DNA of 64,000 nucleotides. Origin: Neelides folsomi (Eukaryota > Arthropoda > Collembola > Neelipleona > Neelidae). Below the pieces are notes generated by a model, which had not been told where the DNA came from, ran no database searches, and saw only the letters and a list, made by a program, of their open reading frames with translations. How positions within the stretch are numbered: position 1 is the stretch's first letter; each line of letters opens with the position of its first letter. Positions 10,194 to 21,830 of the stretch are shown here, one piece after another. The DNA is taken from assembly GCA_034687125.1 (NCBI GenBank), contig JAQGBZ010000024.1:310001-374000 (forward strand), written 5' to 3'. The translations under genes were made by a program, and so were the position numbers.

Positions 10194-13100
10194 ATGATGT
10201 ATCATTTCTACGAGTCTTATGGAGAGGAAAGTTCGAGTTTCGTCGGGAGTGAAATTTGCTGTCATGAGTCTCAATCGGAGGTCCCGGAGCTAAAGCCAAT
10301 CTGTATAATTTGTCAATGCGAGAAGATCTCAGCTATCGCGTTGGATGGGAAATCTGGCGATGTGAGTTGGCTCGTCCGCGAGTATCACATTCTTCAACTC
10401 GAGGTGACCCGCAAGTCCACTTCACTCAAAACCGATGGATTTTCCAGCGTCGATGCCGTGAAGATTATTGACACAACAGCTGGTAAATTAATGAGTCAAT
10501 TAATTTAATTCCTTAATGGGAATCATGTGTCATTGTCTCAAGTTGTTTGACGGTTGTTCTCCCTTTAATTTATGGCTCCTCTCCATTCTCATTCTCTCCG
10601 CACCGATTGATCTTACCCGCTTTCACTCCCAACGTTTATTCTTTCCGCCTTCATTTCTCAGGGCATTTTGAACGCCCACATCCACTATTGCAATATTCTC
10701 CCTCCCATGTGGAGGATTTCATTATAATATACCCCGTGTGTACATTTCCCATCTATTGGCTTAAACTCCTGTGTTTCTCTATATATACAGGCATGCTGGG
10801 CATTTCGACTGAACACTCTGAGGAATTGTTCCCTCTCATTACCGAAGGTATTTTTATCCAACTATTTTAATTTGATGCTTCTCAATTCCTGGAATTTTAT
10901 TGCGTCTTTATAATTATCGTATGATGAATGAATGGTTTGATTTACAACTTTCATTTCCTTTGGCTTAATTAAATATTCAATACCATGTTTTAATGGTCCT
11001 TTTCCAAACTTTATCATTATGCACTTCGCTAATGAGATTCGGATGACAAAGCCAGTTTTACAAAACAAAATATATCAAACAATTCAGAATTCAAATGTTG
11101 AAACGATAAATATTTGTCCTTTGTTTTGTTAGAGCTTATTGGATAATATTGATCGTTTTGAATAAAATAATAATAGTTACATACTTGATTACTACACTAT
11201 GCAAGTACTTGAATTAAGCCAAATTTATCCTGTTGCTTATGCATAAGTATGAATGATGCGGTGATCTGCTAATTAATTTATGTTTTATTTAATCTGCAGT
11301 TGTTTTTCATTTGTGCCAAAGCCTGAGGCCCGAGTTTCTCAAATATTTCGTATCTGCTATATGCAACCAGGTAATCATTGCTCAATTTTTTAAGTACATG
11401 CCCATTAATTATTTTAACTCTCAATTTAAATAAACAATTCATTTTATGCTAAATTAATACTTACATTGTAAATACAGGTAGTTTTTTTTATTTAAAATAA
11501 TCAGCAAGTTAATGCTATTAATTTTACAAATGGCTATGGATTATTTTACTTGTACTTGTAAAAATAATTAATAATCAGAATAATCAGATCTATATTCACA
11601 AATGTTCGAAACATATAAAACAATCGTTCAGGATATTTGTAGTGCAATAATTCAATGAGGTGATTAATTAATCTAGGGAACGTAACGTATTTTAAACCCA
11701 GCTTCATTCTCATATAACGATCTGTATTTATTATTTCCAATACAAATATATGGAAGATTTGGCAAGATAAACTAGAGGTTCTCTTTGATAATATAAGAAA
11801 ATGGGTTCTGAATGACGCTTTGGGTTGATGAAGTAAAGAACAACATCCGCTAACTCATCGTCCAAATATTTCAATTTGAGTGAATGAGTGGAGCCTCCAT
11901 GCTCATCCATATTCGATCCTGTCCCGACTAGTTGTGAGGTCAAAATAGCTCTCGTCCGTCAAGAGGTTCCATAAGACACGGGATTCCTCTTAGCTCCTTC
12001 ATCCCGGTAATCATCGTAGAGTGGCAGAGATGGAGAATAATTGCTGTAGTTTTCTTAGCTCTTGGTGTAGTTAGTTCAAGTTAGCACAGAAAGGGGAAAG
12101 CTTTCTTTACTCTTCGCTTTTAAAATTTTCGTATATTTATAAGATTCTCTCTGTGCTTTTTGGCCTCTCTTTCCTTCTCGCCCGATGAGGTTTCGCAAAA
12201 TGGAAGCTCCCAAGTTTCTTTTACCATCATCCGCTCCAATAACATGAGACTTTTCGGGAGTCGAGATCATAAGCTTATAATGTTCAAAGAAATATACCTT
12301 TAAGTTGATACAAATAAAATATAGGGACCAATGAATATAAATATAGGAGTTGAACATTAAATGCGTACAATAGGGTTTGAGGGTATAAGTGAAGTTATTC
12401 CTATTCATAATGGAATAGCCATAAATATATATATGAAAGATCAGAGCCAGGAGCTGGGATTCATGTAAGATAGATGTAAGAATACCTAAGAGCTTGCCAT
12501 TGTAAATTTGAAAAAAGAGAAAAGAATCCAATCGGTTGTGTACTCATTTCCAATAAGGTTGAGTCGGGAGATTGAATCTCTGCCAACTCGCTATTCCACG
12601 GCCTTCTGAGTTCCGTACATGCGATAGAAGTGGTGAATCTCGGGAGTCGATGATTATCTTCATAAGATTCGGCACACACTTTACCATGTCTTCTTTTAAT
12701 TCCGGATACCGTGACTCGAGACTTATCGCTAGTTAAATTGTACAATTAACACATTTCTCGCATACTTTTCACTTGGATTCTTTAAATGTAAGGTGATAGC
12801 TAAAGTAAATTTATAACTCCTGGGTTTACTCCGAGGAAGGTGAATTAACGAATAAAATCTGGAGCATCTTTTCACATTCGTGTTTAACGAAGCACAAACG
12901 GCCTTCCTAATGCGTAACAAAAATTCAGAACACATACGGAAGGTAATCTGGTTATCGCACTTTATGTGAGTACTATAAGCGAATAAAGGGTCGTTTTTCT
13001 TTATCCTTGTGAAAGGTGTGTGGAAGTTGTGCAAGTATGACTCTTGTAGTACATACATTCACATTCCTCCTCTTTTGCTATACATACCTCCATAAGTGTA

Positions 13101-16100
13101 AATAATAAATATAGGAGAAATATCGGGAAAATGGCTCTTGTCTACCCAATCCATCTCCCTAGCTCTAGGTTTAAAAGAAGAGATTTGATCTCATTTTCGT
13201 CCTATGTAAATACGACCACGTAACTTGTGAGAACTTGTGGATGAGTTCTGAGAAGATGTGTGGAGTCATCCTTGAAGATGCTTTGGCTTCGAAACGAAGA
13301 GGAACGACTACATAGGGCTCTATTAAATTACCTAAATAAAGTAGACATTACTAAGCCCACATTTTATTTTCGTCCGTCCTGCTTACACTAGAGATTAAAT
13401 TCGTGAAGTATGAGAAAATCCTTTGGAATTTTACTCTCTGGGCAGAGAAATATTTGGCTCAAGAACCTTATAAAATTCCCTAATTTATGATTTTAGGATA
13501 AGGCCTCGTACAACAACATGGGTGTATGTTTCCTCAAATATGAAAAACCCGGAGTATTATAGCTCTATAGCGGTATGTCAGCCAAGTCAAATAATGTACA
13601 TTTCATTACACATTACATCATTTGATGTCATTTCCGACATTTGAAATATAAAATCAGCATTTCCTTCCCTTTGGAAAACTTTATAGGTTATTGAAATTGT
13701 ATTCAGTCTTTTTAATACATTTGGGAACGCTTAAAATTATAATGTTACGTAAACTTAACTTGGATGGGATCTCCAGACGGATCATTATAGTATCTTTTTA
13801 TAATGACTCATTTCTCAACTTTTATTCAATAAATATGATCTCACTTTATTACACGGAGTTGTCTATTCCAAGAAGTGAACATTCAATTAGCATGAATCAT
13901 CCTATTAATAAAATTCAATTATGAATATAATAACAAAATTAATGATTATATTCACGACATGAACAATACTCCTTTTTTATTTTTAGTTGGTTGAAAATTT
14001 TACTGGTGGGGTTGGAAGTTGTCTTGAAATCATCGTTGGGAACAGAACGTGCTTGGAAATCCTCAAGGATCTTCCTAATCTTTGTAAGTAAAATTGTCCA
14101 TAATGTAAATCATGCAAGTAAGTTTACTATTAATACAAATAGTAGTGTAGTAAGAGTCTGACGGAGCTAATCCCTTCACCTGTTCCTTCTTTCATTCCTT
14201 CGGCTTCTTTTTTCCTCTTTTATGCAAACTTTGCTGCATTTGCTATGGCTCATACCAATAAGTCTATTGGTATGATCTAAATGTAAGTAAGCCTAAACAT
14301 TCGTTATGAAAATAATTTTTAAAGCTCTGCTCTGTCTCGATCAAGTATGCATTTTTGCCATATAGAATTTTATACAAATAGCAAAAAAGAATTTTTTTTG
14401 TTAATTTTATTTATTTTACTAGATTTTGTATATTATTGTTATTATTATTGTGAATTTATGAATATTGCAAGATGCAATTAAAGTAAAGAGCAATATTGTT
14501 CATAAATTCTTGTTTGAATAAACAGTCTTTTATCTGCATTCTCTTAATGCAAATGTTTGACTTAAGAGAATACACAGAATATGATTGCTCATGATCTTTA
14601 TCTCAGGCTTCTGAGAGCGATTATAACAAAGTAATCTATTCAACCGTTCAATTTCAACTTCAACCTTATTATACAATGCGGTGAATAAAATAACAATATG
14701 CAAATTTTAGAAGTTAGAAACTTCTTCACAATTTCGAGTATAAATCTTGGTTTACTATTAATTAACCGAATAGGTATACGTGGTTAGCATAAACTGTTTT
14801 TGAGAAAATTATTTAATTAAGGTTTATACCATACATAATATATAGTAGATTTCTTCCGGAAGCCAAATGTAAATTGCTGTATTATGTTTTACAGATTCTG
14901 AAATCGTTCCGAAACTTCTGGACTGCCTAAGGCCCTCCAACAACCCCAAAGTAATTTTGAGCCTTGTTAGAACAATGAAGAGCATACTCTTCCGAAAGAT
15001 CTCTTCTCCTCTCCAATCATTTTATCCTCGACTGGTCTACGGGATCTCCGAAATCTTTAACGATTTCAGCATCAACTCAGAGGATTTCCATATAGCTGAG
15101 TTATTAGGTAAAATTCAAATATACTCCTTCCGAATAAAACAGTAAATTATCTAGTTAATTAAATCTGGATGTTGGTTAATTATTTCGAAGGGCTTGAAAA
15201 TGTAAATAACTAGATTTTGATCCTCGACTAGGCTTTTTAAATTTTATTTCCTGTATAACATTCTGTTTAAGAATGAGTAAAGAGGGAATGTTACGGTAAA
15301 TTAATTTTAGACTTTTTCTAATTTGGTAGAATTGGAGAAATGAAAAGTTAATAGGTTTAATCTGTTATTTATTGCTTCAAACTCTTCATCTGCTGTTAAA
15401 AAAGGTAATTTGTAAAGAGTGTTTGGCAATGAAATCCAGGAGGAAGATGTTCTTTCATGCTATCTAACGTTTCTTTCAATCTGCTTCATCTTATAGTTTT
15501 TTGAGCCCAGAAATTACTAGATGTTTGTTAGAGGACGATTTATTTTTAATTTGGTTTTTACGCTTTTGCAAAAAATACTTTCGAAAATCATTTGGTTATT
15601 TTACATTATGTAATGAATGTGAGTTATCATTTAAATGCATTTAAAATAAATTGCTTTTTTGCTTCTTTTGTTTTCAGAGCTCTTGAAGAATATTTTTACA
15701 AGTGAATTGATTTTAATAGCATGCCTTCGGGATAAGCTGGGAGTTTTTTCAAACCTTTTTATTTCCCTCAAAAAGATTTTCGTCGTGAAACGACCAGAAT
15801 TATCTGCAAGTCCTCTTTATTTTAAATATTAAAGCTTTACCATATTATGGTCAAACATGTCTTAAAATTATAATCTTTAATCAATTATAATTAATAATTT
15901 TATTCTTATTCTCATACAATTTATTTATTTATGCTATTTATTGATTTTATTTAGAAACTTGCTCTCGAGACGCTTAACAAAATTTTTTACACATATAATC
16001 GCTATTCTGAAATCGATAATTTGGAGAATTTGGATGCTTTTAATCCTAAAGCTTTTGAAAAAACTTTTGTGGCGAATTTGAGCTCTTCTTTCTCACAATT

Positions 16101-19100
16101 GGATATTTTGGGTAAATCGAATCAGGATTTGGAAAACTTTGGATTTTATACACAAAGTGAAGATTTTGAGGAATTTCCGCTTCCTCTTCAACTATTTCAA
16201 AGTGAATTGATTCATTTCCTTGATGATGCATGTTCAGCAACTGATGAAAAACTATTCTTGTACTATACATTATTTATATGCCTACACTGACTACCTAGCG
16301 ATTATATCAATAGATTTATAATAATATCAAAATTGTACTAGAGATGTAAAAGTAGTAATATTATAATTTTTATTATAAAATAACATAATTTGATGTTATT
16401 TTACGATGATTATGTTATTATAATTTTAATCTTTTTATTTTCAGTTCCATTATTCGCTTCTATATTAATATATTATCAATTGTTCCTTCCGGCGTGGATT
16501 ATTTTCAAAATTCTCTTGAGTCTATACTGAGATTTGCTTATCTTAAGGATAATTTCGATAATATTAACGGAAAAGTCATTTTAGACTTTTGTCATGCAGT
16601 TATTCCGAAAGTGTAAGTTCATCAACACTTATTACTTATTATTTATTTCAAGTAAATAAGTCAGGTACTCAAGTACATGACGAACATACAAAAATTAGAA
16701 ATGAGCAAAATCTTGATGCAAATGTAGTTACTGATTTTATTGTATGCAAATCTCAATCAATATCCGCTATTGTTCACACTTTACCCCTCACTCATTGTGG
16801 CATCTTTATTGTATTCCATTGATTATGCTTTCATGTATTTCAATGTTTAAAGTGTTGGGTGCTGAAGTGTTTTTTAATTGCTAATTTACTATTAATTACC
16901 AGATAATAACAATCATTTTAAACTCATTTACATTTTAATATTTTCATTTTAATCATTTATAGGACGTGTCTTAAACAAACCATTCAATTTCAATTTGTTT
17001 CATATTTTGAAAAACAATGCAGAATTTCTGATATAGAAGAACTTTTGTCATGCTCATACTTATTAAATTACTGCAATGATGAATCCTTACGTCCAAAAAT
17101 CTGGAGATGTCTTCAAATTGTTGATAGTCGAGGTAATAAAGAAATTTGGATTGAAGAGAGCATCTTGGAGCTTACAATGATTTTGAACCTGATCACTGCT
17201 TACGTCCCTTATTGGTAATTTGTGCTGATTCATTATAACTAGAATTATTCAACCCTTGGATTTTAATATTCTCAATGCATCACGTAGTAGAGTACACCTT
17301 TTGACTCCATTGTTATAATGAATTGAATGTGACGTTGTTAGTTGAGAACAATATTTTTGAAAGTGACAACATAATTGGGAAATCTAATATATATTTATTA
17401 TTCATTTCTTTCATGGTGTTTATATTTGCTTGCTAGTGATTTTCATGCAGAAGATGAAGGATCCAGTGAAAGCCTTGACAAAAGGTTTCTTCCGTTCATT
17501 ATTAAAGAGCGCTTCTTTGGACCCATTCTTGTAAATTTTCCCATTTATAATAATATATTTAATATTTTATGTATGGTATGTTTGTACTATGTACATACAT
17601 ATTCAACCTTTGGCCCTTGTGTTGGCTTGATATAATAGATTCAGAATTTTTATGGTTATTTTCAGGAACTTGTATATCAATCCGATGAAAACATTTTTTC
17701 AGAAGATAAAAATTACGGCCATACAATTTTGAAACTTTTAAATACCTTTTGTCTGAAAGAATTCTCAACAAAATGTTCTCCAGACGTTAGTCAGACGGAG
17801 TGTGACACACAGTTTACAGAGACAATGGATATCGAAGAATGCATGACTTATGGTGAACTTTTTCTCAATTTCTTGGAAAAGACATTGAGAGAACAGAAGG
17901 CAATTAAATTTACATCTGCTGTTTATCAGATCCTCACAGTCTTCCTGGAAAATGAGACCAGTGTCAATATTGGAAACGTAAGATTGTATGCATGACCAAT
18001 GCTAATTAAAATTGACAGAACATTTGCCCTCATTATTAAAGCATTAAACATTTATACTTTGTATAAAAACTTAAATGGATTGAATTTTGCTCTTTAGACG
18101 ATCAATTTGGATCTTTCATGCATGAGCCTATCCTCCTTGTACACTTCCAATGAACATTTAAACGTTCTGGCTTTGCTATTCCAAAGGGATTTTCATTCAG
18201 CTTTTATTACGGTACTTAATTGGAATCAAACACATTCTTCTAAACGCCTGTGACATACAGGGAGGGCCATAAGTATCTTTCTTTTTTAATGGGCTACCAT
18301 TTTATTGTGATTAAAGATAAAAATCTTTAAACATCAGCGATTTGTGTTGAATATATCCATCTACAATGAAGCAAACTAAAAACTGATTTGGTCAAAGCAT
18401 AAATAAACGACAGCTACTTTTCTTTGAGAAAGCGCGAACTTTGGAACTTGATGGATAGGACGGGGCCCGACGAGGCGCTTTTCCATGTCCTCCACGCTCT
18501 CCAGATCTCACTCTCTTGGACTTCTTTTTATGGGGTTTTGTCAAAACCAGGGTTTACGCCAAGATTCCATCAACACTTGATGAAATCAGGCTGGAATAGT
18601 CGAAGCGTTTGCAGAAGTTCAGGTTACTATGTGCAAACGTGGATGTGAAGCTGTCGTTTGTTTGCGTTTGCAACGCTGTCTTAAAGCTGATGGAGCTCAA
18701 GTGACAAAACGATATTACTGAATATATTATATAATATATAAGCATTACCATTGCCAAATGTTAGAAAAATTGTAAAAGATTAAAAGAGATACGAGCTGAT
18801 TAAAAAAAAGAAAGATACTTATGGCCCTCCCTGTACGTAAGGTACATAATATCTAGGGATAAATTATTTTGTTTTTCTTATAGCTCGACGAACAAGTTGA
18901 AAAGGAAGAGTTTTTAAAGACCGTCCAAGGACTCTACATCCATGTTCAAAGCTTAATTTTGAAGGTGGGTTACTCATTTAATCTTTATTTCCCTTGTGCT
19001 ATTTTCATAATTAGGGAAAGTCTCCACTTTTAATTCTTCTTATTTTAAAGTTAAATAGACGAAAGTTAAGATGTTATGTAAATTGAAAAATCAATTTCTC

Positions 19101-20738
19101 CCAATGTACAAAATGAATGCTTAATATAATTCAGTGACTCAATTATGCTGGATCAATTAGTAGCACTTTACAGAGTTTCAAATGTAATAATTAAATGAGA
19201 GCAAAAGGGGTTCATGTTGAATTTCTAACCTATATATTAAAAGCAGATTACTTCATTCCATATTCCATCTATAGACTTGCTTGTATACGCTTGTATACTC
19301 GATCCATGTATTGAATTCTTGAAACTACGTTATGTCTAAGCATTTAAATTTAAATTAGTTAGTAAGGTATCAAAAGCTCTAGGAATTTATATAGGGTAGT
19401 GTAAAGTATACAATATAGAATTAGTATACAGTATTAGAATTCAATATTAGGTTAAACTTAAAGTAAATACACAAATATTGTATACTATTGCGTATAAAGG
19501 TTAAAAGTTAAATCATTACGTTGATAAACTTTGCGAGTCATTATTCACAATCAGTGTTATTCTTCCTTCAAATATTCATTTATTGTGCAATAATTAGGAA
19601 ACAAGATTTGAAAGCGTCTTGAAAAAATACGGATATGAATATATGATAAATATGTAATTATACTCTTTGCATATCATAATCGGGAAATTATTATTTTATA
19701 ATCATTTAATTGCATATAATTAAATTTGATTTTTTGATTATTAAAGGAAAATGCATTTTAATGATATTTGACACAGTTCCTTTTGAGAAGATTAAAAGGA
19801 ATATGAAAGATCCATTACGATTTGTTATTTATTTTATCCAGATGGTTTTTATTTTAGACGACACATTTCTCATAAACTCTTGTTCTATATATGTAATGCT
19901 TAATTGTACCCACATTTCCAGAGTTCTGCTTCAAATCTCCACTGGAATCTTCTGAAAGAGTTATTAAGTTATATGAAAAGAAATAACCCATCTCATCTCA
20001 GTCCTCTTGTATTCGATCCATGGATTCCTTTCCTATTCCACATCAAATGTTCAGGGATAAATGGAAGTTTTGATCTCGAGGAAAATCCATGCCTTGAATT
20101 CATCCACGAATGGGCGACCATATTCATCGAACTTGTAAGGACGCATTTAAAGACATTAATTTTATATCTTATATCATAACCATTATAGGTTATACTTATA
20201 ATAAATACTTATACATAATATACACACAGTACATTTAATCTTGTACGTACGTATTCAAGTCAAATACAAATGATTATGGTAAATAAATAAGAACAACCTT
20301 GTTACAATTTGACTTTCAAGTAGGTACTTATTTACATTACCAGCTTTGCACTTGATTGAAGTTAAATAAATAGAGATAGGATAGTTTCAAATAAGTGTGA
20401 ATAACACATTTCTTTGGATGTTCCAACATCAACATTTTTTTCTTTCTTAGGTATCAGAAATTGATACAAGGAGTCGTGAGATTATAATCGGAGAATGTGA
20501 TGATATCTTCAGCTTTGCCAGTGTCTTCAAGTTTCTTGAAGAATCATTACAAGAGGACGAACCGGAAGCTTTATGTTTGGACACGAGGAGGTTGAAGGAG
20601 ATAAATAATTATTATTCTGTCGTAATGAATCAATATTTATCATTGAAACAAGTCACTGAAGCTGAATCCCAAGTTTTAAGTATTAACGAGAAAGAAACAC
20701 AAGTAATTGAAATGGACTCCGAAACAATTTTATTTTAA
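10194..20738 (+). CDS. Unidentified 893-residue protein, probably helical-repeat (15 coding exons)
   Basis: Exons: 10194-10482, 10791-10847, 11300-11370, 13987-14083, 14895-15107, 15678-15805, 15955-16259, 16445-16612, 16963-17214, 17437-17530, 17666-17977, 18098-18211, 18884-18964, 19922-20134, 20451-20738. Every junction is phase-consistent, giving 2682 nt ending in TAA. The ATG at 10194 follows in-frame TGA TAA, so it is the start. The protein is rich in Leu, Ile and Phe in a helix-like rhythm (for example PKLLDCLRPSNNPKVILSL, then FHLCQSLRPEFLKYFV), has no signal peptide, membrane span or known catalytic motif that I can see, and ends in an acidic tail. I would guess an armadillo/HEAT-like scaffold. 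I considered meiosis-inhibitor-1-like and FHIP-like families but cannot support either. One intron uses a GC donor; one holds a decayed transposon. Confidence 0.85.
11371..13986. other. 2.6-kb intron of the 893-residue gene
   Basis: Mostly AT-rich intron. Between 11731 and 13058 the base composition rises and several minus-strand reading frames follow one another (see findings). No myosin-like, kinase or transposase motif is visible in them. I cannot decide between a nested antisense gene and chance. Confidence 0.3.
18258..18833. mobile_element. Decayed Tc1/mariner-type transposon (576 bp) in an intron
   Basis: Near-perfect terminal inverted repeats of about 34 bp, beginning CAGGGAGGGCCATAAGTATC at both ends, bounded by TA dinucleotides (18256-18257 and 18834-18835) as expected of a TA target-site duplication. 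The interior (about 18440-18660) keeps a broken C-terminal piece of a DDE-type transposase: DLTLLDFFLWGFVK then VYAKIPSTLDEIR, followed by a stop and frameshifts. Non-autonomous now. It lies between exons 18098-18211 and 18884-18964 of the host gene and does not affect the coding sequence. Confidence 0.85.
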
Positions 20739-20993
20739 TTTTTTTATGCACGTATGGAATTAATTTAAATGTTTTTTATGTTTTTACATTTGTATTTAAA
20801 TATCAGATTTTGATGTTATTTCTATTGTTCGGAATTTTTGTTACAAAATTATCTCAATAACTATATTTTATAGGTAACAATTTAATTTGTTTCGTAATTT
20901 TATAAATTGAATGTTGAGAGTTGTTATTATAAAAATTGATCGCATGATAAATAATTTTGTTGCATTGTAAGTTTCTATTTATACTACATCAAT
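20739..20993. other. Convergent 3' ends
   Basis: The stop codons of the plus-strand 893-residue gene (20738) and the minus-strand Cys/Pro gene (20994) are only 255 nt apart, so their 3' UTRs must be short or overlap. The stretch is AT-rich, and I see no clear AATAAA on either strand. Confidence 0.5.
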
Positions 20994-21830
20994 TCACCGA
21001 GAACGTCGGAATGGAAATCCGTTTGGCGGTTGTGAATTTCCGTTGTAATAATTCTGAAAAGTCCGAGGCCAACAGTTGTTAAATGGCATATTATTCGGAA
21101 TACAGCAAGGTTGAGGGCAACAGGGCTGAGGACATGTAGGCATACAACAAGGGTTCTTTGGAACACGAACATAATTACAATTATTCAATTTCCCTTTATA
21201 ACAAAATGGTAAATTGAGAGGTCGAGGAGGGCAGGACATTTGAGGATAACAACAAGTATTAGGACTTGGACAGGGACATGGGCAGGGCATTGGACATGGA
21301 CATGGCACTGGACATGGACACGGACATGGGCAAGGCAGTGGACAACACTGAGGTGGGCACGGCTGAGGGCAACAAGGTTTTGGACTACAAGGATCAGGAC
21401 CACAAGGATCGCAACATTTGGGTGTGCAGCAAGGATTGCAAGGATCTTTGTTGCAACAAGGTTCTTTAACAATCAGCTCCTGTTTGTAGCCCACTGGATA
21501 ATGCTTCAAACAAATCGTGGTTTTGTGAGAGATTTCTCCAGGTATCTTGAAACAAATGGCTCCAGTTTTACTGTCCATTGTACAACATCCAGTGTCACCT
21601 TCTTCCTGTGATTTGCCCCGACTCCCACTTTTGCTGTACGAGGCAGAATAGGCGTAATTTGACCCTGTTCCTTTAACTTCCACAGTTGGCTCTTCTTCAG
21701 ACTCATCATCTGAACCTGAGCCCTCATCATCATCATCTCCACTTCCGCTCTCTTCTTCTGTTCCGTCATCATCTGATTCCTCCTCTGATCCAGATCCAGA
21801 CCCAGACGTTTCATCTTCTTCATCAGACAC
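20994..21830 (-). CDS. Acidic, then Cys/Pro-rich protein (about 278 residues)
   Basis: One long open frame. Residues about 1-50 are almost only Asp, Glu, Ser and Gly; about 51-80 are Ser/Tyr/Gly rich; about 80-120 hold a more ordinary segment (AICFKIPGEISHKTTICLKH); from 121 on, Cys-Pro dominates (PCCNKDPCNPCCTPKCCDPC, then runs of CPCP), closing with Asn/Gly/Arg. No membrane span. Such Cys-Pro proteins include sperm-tail and cuticle or adhesive proteins; the Mst84D/Mst87F-type male-specific family is one analogy, based on composition alone. No ATG opens this frame: the frame begins after a TAA and the first usable codon is GTG at 21830, with an acceptor-like TCTCCAG just before it, so the true start is probably in an upstream exon. 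Confidence 0.7.
   Translation of the reverse strand: MSDEEDETSGSGSGSEEESDDDGTEEESGSGDDDDEGSGSDDESEEEPTVEVKGTGSNYAYSASYSKSGSRGKSQEEGDTGCCTMDSKTGAICFKIPGEISHKTTICLKHYPVGYKQELIVKEPCCNKDPCNPCCTPKCCDPCGPDPCSPKPCCPQPCPPQCCPLPCPCPCPCPVPCPCPMPCPCPCPSPNTCCYPQMSCPPRPLNLPFCYKGKLNNCNYVRVPKNPCCMPTCPQPCCPQPCCIPNNMPFNNCWPRTFQNYYNGNSQPPNGFPFRRSR

Noticed and set aside
10194-20738. Assignment of the 893-residue protein to FHIP or MEI1 families
   Set aside because: The helical texture is similar but I could not match any specific conserved motif, so the name was withheld.
21240-21611. Plus-strand Trp/Thr-rich frame
   Set aside because: Exact antisense of the CPCP tract of the minus-strand Cys/Pro gene; low-complexity shadow.
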